Source: an uncultured Odoribacter sp. | GTDB taxonomy: Bacteria; Bacteroidota; Bacteroidia; Bacteroidales; Marinifilaceae | Direction: 5' to 3' | NCBI GenBank assembly: GCA_905204385.1 | Contig: CAJKZL010000235.1 | Coordinates: 1 to 5,749, forward strand | DNA length: 5,749 bases | In this document: positions 1 to 5,749 of the stretch, in pieces | Layout: each line of letters begins with the position of its first letter | Position numbering within the stretch: position 1 is the stretch's first letter | Notes under the pieces: generated by a model | The model's input: only the letters and a program-made list of their open reading frames with translations | Database searches by the model: none | Told to the model about the DNA's origin: nothing | Made by a program: the position numbers and the translations under genes

Positions 1-2753
1 TTGTTCAATCCGAAAATTCCTATTCCCAGATAAGCCCCTAAAGCGGCTACAGGCAACGAAAGCAATACGGATATCGGCACCAGCCAGCTTTCATACAAGG
101 CCGCCAGAAAGAGAAAAACAAACAACAATACCAACGCCAGCACTAACCCCAACTGGCCTTCGGCCTGTTTTTCCTGCCACGACAACCCACTCCATTCCAA
201 TCCTATATTTTCGGGCAAATGCTCTCCGGCCAATCTTTCGATCTCCCGCATCGCCTCTCCGGAACTATAGCCTGGAGCCGGATTTCCACGAATAACCGAA
301 GTAGTAAACATATTGAACCGCTTGATGCTTCCGGGACCTGTGGTATATTCTGCATTCCCCAGGGCCGTCAAGGGCACCATATCTCCTCCCGAAGCACGCA
401 CAAAAAACATTCCGATATTGTCCTTACGTGCCCTATAAGGAGCCTCGGCCTGAATGTAGACCTTATACACCCGGTTGAACATGTTGAAATCATTTACGTA
501 CACCGAACCGGTATAAGCTTTTAAGGTAGAAAAGATATCCGCCATGGTAATTCCCAGAAATTTTGCCTTGTCCCGGTCTACGTCAAAATACAATTGAGGG
601 ATTTCAGCTTGTAAGGAGGAAGACAGTCCGGTAAGCTTTTTGCTTTCTCCCGCATATTTCATAAGTGAATCCACTGCATTCACCAAATGGTCGAACGTGG
701 CTCCTCCCCGGGCTTCTACCTGTAATTCAAACCCGCCCGAAGCACCCAATCCCGGAATCACCGGAGGTTTCGACAGATACACTTTCGCTTCGGGATAACG
801 GCTCAATTCCCGGCGGGTGGCGTCCATCACCCGGTCGATAGCAGAAGCATTTCCTTTCCGGTTTTCCCAAGGTTTCAGGATAACCGTCAGTTCTGCACGA
901 GCCTGATTGGTTCCCACCCGGGGACTGGAACCGCTGACATGCTGGACATCATCCACTGCCGGGTGTGCCTGCAACCATTGCACCGCCCGGTCGGTCACCG
1001 CCCGGGTTCTTTCGAGGGTCGCGCCTTCAGGCAATTCCAGTTCCACCTTGAAATATCCCTGATCTTCCTCGGGAATAAAACCGGCAGGTATCAACCGGTT
1101 CAGTACGAAAATAAAGACCAGCACCATTCCGAAACCCGCCAATACCCGCCGCGGATGCCGCAACGTCTTTTCGATAACATCCAGGTATTTCCGATTTCCG
1201 GTTGCCAGCCACCGATCGATTTTTTTGAAAATAAAATTCTTATGACTACCTGAAGGACGTAGCAATAAGGCGCACATAGCCGGGCTTAAAGTCAGAGCAA
1301 CAACCGCGGAAATTAATACGGACACTACAATAGTGACGGCAAACTGCCGGTAAAGCAAACCGGTAATCCCTCCCAGAAAGCTAACCGGCACGAACACTGC
1401 GGCCAGGACCAGCGAAGTAGCGATCAAAGCCCCTGTCAATCCACGCATGGCTTTTTTAGTCGCCTGATAAGGCGATAATCCTTCTGTCTCCATATAGTTT
1501 TCCACGGCCTCCACCACCACTATCGCATCATCGACAACAATTCCGATAGACAATATCAGCCCCAGCAAGGTTAACAGATTCAGAGAAAAACCCAAGGCCA
1601 ACATGACGCCGAAAGTACCTACCAGGGAGATGGGCACAGCTACCAGGGGAACCAATGCCGCCCTCCAGTTCTGTAAGGACAGAAAAACGACCAAAATAAC
1701 TAACAGTAGGGCCTCGAACAGAGTTTTATACACTTCATGAATGGATTGCGAAATATAAGAAGTAATGTCGAAAGGGATTTCATAATTCAGCCCTTCCGGA
1801 AAATTCTTACTGATCTCTTTCATGGCCTTCCGTACTTCTTCAGCTACCGCAACGGCATTGGCACCGGGCACGGTATAGATGCCCAGCACAGCGGCATTTT
1901 TTCCGTTCATTCCACTTTCCGTCGAATAAGAAGAAGCCTCCAGCGATACCCGGGCCACATCCCTCAAACGGACGATAGAACCATCCGGATTGGCGCGAAT
2001 GACGATTTCTTCAAATTCGTTAACCGTAGATAAACGCCCCTGAGCGATAATGGGTATTGTAATATCCTGGCCTGCTATGGGTTGCTTTCCCAACTCCCCC
2101 GCTGCCGATTCTCTGTTCTGATCTTTCAACGCATCCTGCAAATCCTTTACCGTCAGTCCAAAATTAGCCATACGGTCGGGCATCACCCAAATGCACATCC
2201 CATAATAACGGCTACCGATATTGGATACCCGGCCGACTCCGGGAATACGTTTCAGAATATCCAACACATTTATCGTAGCAAAATTGCTGAGATAAATCTC
2301 GTCGAACCGGGGATCGGAGGAGGTAAGCGTCAGTGTCATCAACTGATTCGAAGATTGTTTTTCCACCGAAATTCCGTTTTGAACCACTTCCGCAGGCAAA
2401 CGGGATTCCGCCAGTTTCACCCGGTTCTGTATTTCCACCGCCGCCAATTCCGGATTAGCGGCTATATCGAAGGTCACCTGAATGGTCAACCCTCCGGAGT
2501 TGGAACTGCTCGATTCCATATATAACATTCCCGGCGTTCCATTCAGCTCCTGCTCGATAGGAGTGGCCACAGCCTGGGATACCGTTTTTTTTTTTTATGA
2601 TTGTGAGTATTCCGAGATCTACACCATCGGCGGCGTAATCTGCGGATATTGGTCCAACGGTAATAAATAGAGGCCGATACATCCGACCACTACGATCAAT
2701 ATAGATAACACAGCCGAAAAAATAGGCCGGTCAATAAAAAAATCTACCTTCAT
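1..2753 (-). CDS. RND efflux permease, HAE1 (AcrB/MexB) family, partial at left edge, interrupted by an artefact-like patch
   Basis: This is the inner-membrane proton/drug antiporter of a tripartite efflux pump. It starts at ATG 2751-2753 with the family opening FFIDRPIF (residues 5-12) and a first membrane helix at about 11-31. The TM4 proton-relay pair is Asp408-Asp409 (1527-1532) in GIVVDDAIVVVEAVEN, the HAE1 signature. Other landmarks are TM5-TM6 ending in LSPAMCALLL (about 1260-1330), PEEDQGYFKVELELPEG (about 1020-1075), the porter/docking segment GSVYVNDFNMFNRVYKVY (about 450-515), and LAALYESWLVPISVLLSLPV near the left edge. About 917 codons are present; the family runs to about 1,040-1,050, so TM10 (with the AcrB Lys940 equivalent) to TM12 lie outside. 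One frame holds throughout, except that residues 45-56 are replaced by a foreign-looking patch with stops at codons 45 (TAG) and 53 (TAA). I judge the gene intact in the organism. It lies 64 bases after its adaptor and is probably cotranscribed with it. Substrates cannot be told from sequence. Confidence 0.93.
2586..2621 (-). other. Illumina P5-adapter-like plus poly-A patch inside the permease gene (probable assembly artefact)
   Basis: Read on the minus strand, codon Val44 (GTG) is followed by TAGATCTCGG, then ten bases with no clear match, then ATCAT, then a 12-A run (2585-2596) that joins the normal coding sequence at Thr57 (ACG). GTGTAGATCTCGG (2612-2624) is identical to the first 13 bases of the reverse-complemented P5 adapter. 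ATCAT (2597-2601) matches that adapter's far end at the correct distance, with 28 bases spanned in both. A-runs after an adapter are typical of read-through on four-colour Illumina instruments. The patch occupies exactly 12 codons, the number expected between PPMV and TVSQ in the family (AcrB has TISASYPGADAK there), so the frame is kept. The middle ten bases match P5 poorly (2 of 10), so this is a degraded match. Confidence 0.82.
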
Positions 2754-2817
2754 AATTCACACTCAAAATTAAACTTCACTCTCTCCTACTCTTTCAACCA
2801 GAAACCTTAACGGTAAA

Positions 2818-3927
2818 CTAAATCCTTTCCAGTAATACTCCGGGTCTCAATTTATGATATCCTTCCACCACCACCAGTTCTCCAGCTCCCAATCCCCGTT
2901 CCACGACCATATAATTCCCAAATTCGGGGCCCGTTTCGATCAAGCGCTTCTCGGCTGTATTATCCTTTCGCATAATATACACATGTGCCCCTCCTTTTTC
3001 AATGGCGATTGCCTTTACAGGCACCACCACAGCATTTTCGCGTACATCCAGCAACAGTTTCACTTTGGTAAACTGTCCGGGCAATAATTTATGCTCAGGA
3101 TTGGCCAGGGCTGCGCGTACTCCAAAGGTTCCGGTCTTGGGATCCACCTGCGGCTCCGCAAAATCCACCAGTCCCTTCTCCGGATAAACGGAATCGTCAG
3201 CCAGAGTAACCGTCACCACCGGCTGCCAGGACCGTGAAGTATCCTGCTCTCCCAGTTTAACATTCCGCTGCTGGCTCCTGAGATAATCCAAAGCCGTCAG
3301 ATTGAAATCCACCAGAACGGTATCGCTGGAAACCACCGTAGCCAGCAAAGACTTGGCCCCGGGCCCCACCAAGGTTCCGATATCTGCATGTCGTTCACTG
3401 ATATATCCTGAAATCGGAGAACGGACGGTTGTGTATCCCAGTTCTAATTCCGCCTGAGCTAAATCAGCCCGGCTCATGGCTACATTCGCCTTAGCGCTCT
3501 CCCAAGCTGCCACTGCATTGTCGAGGTCTAGCTGACTGGCTGCATTTTGTTCATACAAAGGACGCAAACGCTCTACATCCCGGCCCGTCTTCAACTCCAA
3601 CGCCTGATCTTTTTTCAACTGAGCCTGCGCCTTATCCACCCGGGCCCGATAAAGATCCTGATTTATGATAAATAAAGGTTGATTGTGCTCCACCCTCTTT
3701 CCTTCTTCAAACGACATTTTCTCCAAATACCCTTCCACCCGGGCCCGTACCTCTACAAACTGCCTGGCGCGTACGCGACCGACATATTCCCCGAAAATCT
3801 CTACATTTTGTACTCCGGCTTCTTCCACAACGACAGGAATCCTATCTTCCGTCTTTTCCCGTTTACAACCTGAAAACATCAAATACAGCCCGCAAACGGA
3901 CCATATCACCATTCGTCTTATTCTCAT
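2818..3927 (-). CDS. RND efflux periplasmic adaptor (membrane fusion protein, AcrA/MexA family), lipoprotein
   Basis: This is the periplasmic adaptor that couples the RND permease to an outer membrane channel. It is 369 residues long, normal for the family. An N-terminal signal (MRIRR, then a hydrophobic stretch) ends in the lipobox FSGC, so Cys21 should be lipidated and the protein anchored in a membrane. Domains in order are the first lipoyl half (about 54-90, containing VEGYLEKMSFEEGKRV), an alpha-helical coiled-coil hairpin rich in Lys, Glu, Ala and Gln (about 92-163), the second lipoyl half (about 165-200, TVRSPISGYISERHADIGT), a beta-barrel (about 200-295, with VDPKTGTFGVRAALANPEHK then LLPGQF), and a membrane-proximal domain to the C-terminus. 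ATG 3925-3927 is chosen because it gives a complete signal peptide; only a weak AAGG lies upstream. It is the first gene of the leftward unit, 64 bases before the permease. The reading frame is clean. Confidence 0.95.
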   Translation of the reverse strand: MRIRRMVIWSVCGLYLMFSGCKREKTEDRIPVVVEEAGVQNVEIFGEYVGRVRARQFVEVRARVEGYLEKMSFEEGKRVEHNQPLFIINQDLYRARVDKAQAQLKKDQALELKTGRDVERLRPLYEQNAASQLDLDNAVAAWESAKANVAMSRADLAQAELELGYTTVRSPISGYISERHADIGTLVGPGAKSLLATVVSSDTVLVDFNLTALDYLRSQQRNVKLGEQDTSRSWQPVVTVTLADDSVYPEKGLVDFAEPQVDPKTGTFGVRAALANPEHKLLPGQFTKVKLLLDVRENAVVVPVKAIAIEKGGAHVYIMRKDNTAEKRLIETGPEFGNYMVVERGLGAGELVVVEGYHKLRPGVLLERI

Positions 3928-4154
3928 ACCTATTTCGCCTTTTTAATATGAACAATCCTATTGAAAATATTATGCCACAATCAAAAGCCCACTAGTCTAC
4001 ATGCAGCATTTTTAATAATAAATTGATTTTAAACCACTTAACAATCAGGTCATTTTTTTTAGCCTGTAGAAAAAATACTCACCACAGCAGAATTATTCCA
4101 CAACCTTCATTCTCCTTTTCCGTATAGTCAGAAGATAAAAAACAGGACAAAGAC
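3928..4154. promoter_or_regulatory. Divergent intergenic region between the two efflux units
   Basis: These 227 AT-rich bases separate the start codons of the leftward adaptor and the rightward outer membrane factor, so promoters for both units are expected here. One Bacteroides-type promoter candidate is visible for the leftward unit. I found no equally good match for the rightward unit, no clear palindromic operator for a TetR- or MarR-type regulator, and no small gene. No regulator gene lies within the window. Confidence 0.6.
3953..3985 (-). promoter_or_regulatory. Candidate Bacteroidota promoter for the leftward adaptor-permease unit
   Basis: On the minus strand, TTTG (3982-3985) is followed after 21 bases by TAGGATTG (3953-3960). 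The Bacteroides consensus is TTTG near -33 and TAnnTTTG near -7; the second box has one mismatch (A for the first T of TTTG). Transcription would start some 10-15 bases downstream, leaving a leader of about 20-30 bases before ATG 3927. The match is by eye only and such short motifs arise by chance in AT-rich DNA. Confidence 0.4.
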
Positions 4155-5522
4155 ATGAAACATATTTTTTTATATTGCTTTATCACTTTCCTTTTATTTT
4201 CCCGGGTTTCGGCTCAGCAGGATTCCATCCTCCATCTCAGCCAACCGCTTCCCGGTAATGATTCCTGGTGGGAAATGTTCCACGATCCTACCCTGCTTTT
4301 TTTGATCGATAAAGCCATGCTCAACAATTACGACCTTCAGAATGCCATTAAAAACATCGAAATAGCCAGGTCACGTCTACGTATTGAACGCTCGAATTTC
4401 TTCCCGTCACTCACCGCCACTACGCAATATGCTCCCAGTAAAACCAGCATGGGCATCGAATATATGGACCGCTACAGCCGTATCGGTCAGGCTAGTATAG
4501 AAATGAACTGGGAACTGGACGTATTCGGAGGCATCCGGAACAGTGTAAAAGCGCAAAAAGAATATTTTCTCGCTTCTCAGGAAGACTACCGGGGAGTGAT
4601 GGTTTCCCTGGCCGCAGAAGTGGCGACAGCCTATATCCAACTCCGCACCTACCAGGAACAACTGGAAGTCACCCGGAATAACCTCGCTTCCCAGGAAGAA
4701 ATCCTAAGAATCAACGAAGCCAGGGCGGAAGCAGGCCTTACCTCACAGCTCGCCGTAGCCCAATCCCGGGGACTTTTACTGCAAACCCGGGCGACGATTC
4801 CCGGCATCGAGTATTCCATTTATCAACAAGCCAATTTGATAGGAACACTGACAGGGGAATATTCCGATTCCCTGCGCATGGCATTATTAAAGACCGATTC
4901 GCTTCCTAACGTTATCGAAACTTTAGTACAGGGCATTCCGGCAGAACTCATCCGCCGTCGCCCCGACGTACGCTCCGCCGAACGCCAGATCGATGCATTG
5001 GCAGCCTCCGTCGGAGCCTCCCGGGCCGACTGGTGGCCTAAATTCTACGTCACCGGAGCTTTCGGTTTCGGAAACGAGGAATACAAACACTTCTTCCAGG
5101 AAAGAAATATGACCTGGCAAATCAGTCCATCCATTCAATGGACTTTCTTCAGCGGACGCAAGATTACCGAAAACATCCGCCTGGCGCAACTGCAGCTCGA
5201 CGAAGGCATCAACACTTACAACCAAACCTTACTCACGGCTTTGCAGGAAATCGACGATGCCATTTTTTCCTATAATAAATCTTTACAGCAATTATCGGCC
5301 GATCGCCAGGCACTCGAACAAATCAAACTCACTTTGCAATATGCGGTCGACCTTTACAATAAAGGTCTTTCGGACTATCAGACCGTACTCGATTCCCAAA
5401 GGAATGTATTGAATTATGAAAATATTCTGGTCACAGCCCACAGCTCGACACTATTATATTTCATTCAATTGTATAAAGCGCTGGGAGGAGGATACGAATA
5501 TCAGGTAAACAACAAATATTAA
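4155..5522 (+). CDS. Outer membrane efflux factor, TolC superfamily (OprM/NodT-like)
   Basis: This is the outer membrane channel subunit, a trimeric duct that receives substrate from an RND permease-adaptor pair. It has 455 residues, typical for the OprM group. A type I signal peptide (MKHIFLYC, then a hydrophobic run, ending VSA) should be cut after Ala20. Family landmarks are WWEMFHDPTLLFLIDKA (38-54), MNWELDVFGGIRN (117-129), the OprM hallmark IPAELIRRRPDVRSAERQ (261-278), VDLYNKGLSDYQTVLDSQR (398-416) and the C-terminal LYKALGGGY (439-447). The two internal repeats of helices and strands expected of the fold are present. Many OprM relatives carry a lipidated cysteine after the signal; here the mature N-terminus is Gln-Gln and the only early cysteine (Cys8) is inside the signal, so the protein appears non-lipidated. 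It is divergent from the adaptor-permease pair and 54 bases before a second adaptor, so its partner could be either. Confidence 0.95.
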   Translation: MKHIFLYCFITFLLFSRVSAQQDSILHLSQPLPGNDSWWEMFHDPTLLFLIDKAMLNNYDLQNAIKNIEIARSRLRIERSNFFPSLTATTQYAPSKTSMGIEYMDRYSRIGQASIEMNWELDVFGGIRNSVKAQKEYFLASQEDYRGVMVSLAAEVATAYIQLRTYQEQLEVTRNNLASQEEILRINEARAEAGLTSQLAVAQSRGLLLQTRATIPGIEYSIYQQANLIGTLTGEYSDSLRMALLKTDSLPNVIETLVQGIPAELIRRRPDVRSAERQIDALAASVGASRADWWPKFYVTGAFGFGNEEYKHFFQERNMTWQISPSIQWTFFSGRKITENIRLAQLQLDEGINTYNQTLLTALQEIDDAIFSYNKSLQQLSADRQALEQIKLTLQYAVDLYNKGLSDYQTVLDSQRNVLNYENILVTAHSSTLLYFIQLYKALGGGYEYQVNNKY

Positions 5523-5576
5523 TCCATGAATGACAAACTCTAACGATTTTGTAATTCTTTTATTTGTATTATAAAG

Positions 5577-5749
5577 ATGAAAAAGTTTATATATCTGTTT
5601 CTGGGAATCAGCCTATGTATGGCAGGATGCAAGAAAAAAACAAACGAAAAAGCCGATACGGCCCGGATACCGGAAGTGCTGGTGGCCGAACCCGTACAAC
5701 AGGACGTAGTATATACTAAACAATATCCTGCCTATATGAAAGACATAAA
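5577..5749 (+). CDS. Second RND efflux periplasmic adaptor, lipoprotein, N-terminal fragment cut by the window edge
   Basis: An open frame begins at ATG 5577 and stays open to the right edge, giving 57 complete codons plus two bases. The start is a bacterial lipoprotein signal: MKKF, a hydrophobic stretch, then the lipobox MAGC with the lipidated cysteine at residue 18. A Lys-rich linker follows, then IPEVLVAEPVQQDVVYTKQY and PAYM. This resembles the first beta-strand region of Bacteroidota RND adaptors, where a segment of the form V-x-V-A-x-P-V precedes a tyrosine-proline-(G/A)-tyrosine turn. It is clearly different from the adaptor at 2818-3927. The gap to the outer membrane factor is only 54 bases with no terminator-like hairpin, so the two are probably cotranscribed, and a permease gene is expected further right. 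The family call rests on a short N-terminus and context. Confidence 0.8.
   Translation, partial: MKKFIYLFLGISLCMAGCKKKTNEKADTARIPEVLVAEPVQQDVVYTKQYPAYMKDI

Noticed and set aside
219..2525. Several plus-strand open frames of 98-147 codons opposite the permease (for example 939-1253, 1737-2033, 2082-2525).
   Set aside because: They are antisense shadows of a strongly conserved minus-strand gene and have no recognisable domains or signals.
2585..2596. The 12-base homopolymer as a phase-variable slippage tract controlling the permease.
   Set aside because: The flanking reading is already in frame on both sides, and the tract is preceded by adapter-like sequence and two stops. Changing its length would not restore the protein.
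2455..2682. Minus-strand open frame of 75 codons over the start of the permease, and a plus-strand frame at 2482-2670.
   Set aside because: Both are out of frame with the conserved permease reading and exist partly because of the artefact patch. They show no protein family features.
2854..3946. Plus-strand open frames of 61-87 codons opposite the first adaptor.
   Set aside because: They are antisense shadows of the adaptor gene with no independent support.
5349..5367. Perfect 7-base inverted repeat (GACCTTT / AAAGGTC, 5-base loop) resembling a hairpin or operator.
   Set aside because: It lies within the outer membrane factor gene and encodes the conserved VDLYNKGLS segment. It has no T-run after it and is best taken as chance.
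5559..5566. TTTATTTG upstream of the second adaptor as a -7 promoter box.
   Set aside because: It has one mismatch to TAnnTTTG and no TTTG at the required distance upstream, so a separate promoter is not supported.

Overview
The window looks like a chromosomal segment from a Bacteroidota bacterium, probably order Bacteroidales; the genus cannot be settled from sequence alone. The evidence is the family character of the proteins (lipoprotein RND adaptors, an OprM/NodT-type outer membrane factor), weak Shine-Dalgarno sequences, and one promoter candidate of the Bacteroides TTTG / TAnnTTTG type. Everything recognisable belongs to tripartite RND multidrug efflux.

Layout. On the minus strand, reading from the middle to the left, a lipoprotein periplasmic adaptor (2818-3927) is followed after 64 bases by an AcrB/MexB-type HAE1 inner-membrane permease (start 2753, running off the left edge after about 917 codons). 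On the plus strand, a TolC/OprM-type outer membrane factor (4155-5522) is followed after 54 bases by the N-terminus of a second lipoprotein adaptor (5577 to the right edge). A 227-base AT-rich region (3928-4154) separates the two divergent units and should hold both promoters. One candidate, for the leftward unit, is visible.

The genes would work as an envelope-spanning pump: the permease takes amphiphilic substrate from the inner membrane and periplasm using proton antiport, the adaptor bridges the periplasm, and the outer membrane factor supplies the exit duct. The leftward unit has no outer membrane factor inside the window, so the divergent one may serve it, the following adaptor, or both.

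The most notable signal is not biological. The permease is broken by two in-frame stops inside a 36-base patch (2586-2621) that replaces exactly 12 codons of a conserved segment without shifting the frame. On the plus strand the patch reads as a 12-T run, then ATGAT, ten unrelated bases, then CCGAGATCTACAC. That matches both ends of the Illumina P5 adapter at exactly the adapter's spacing, and in read direction it ends in the poly-A typical of read-through past an adapter. The simplest reading is that adapter sequence was written into the assembly and that the real gene is intact. I found no convincing new biological system here.
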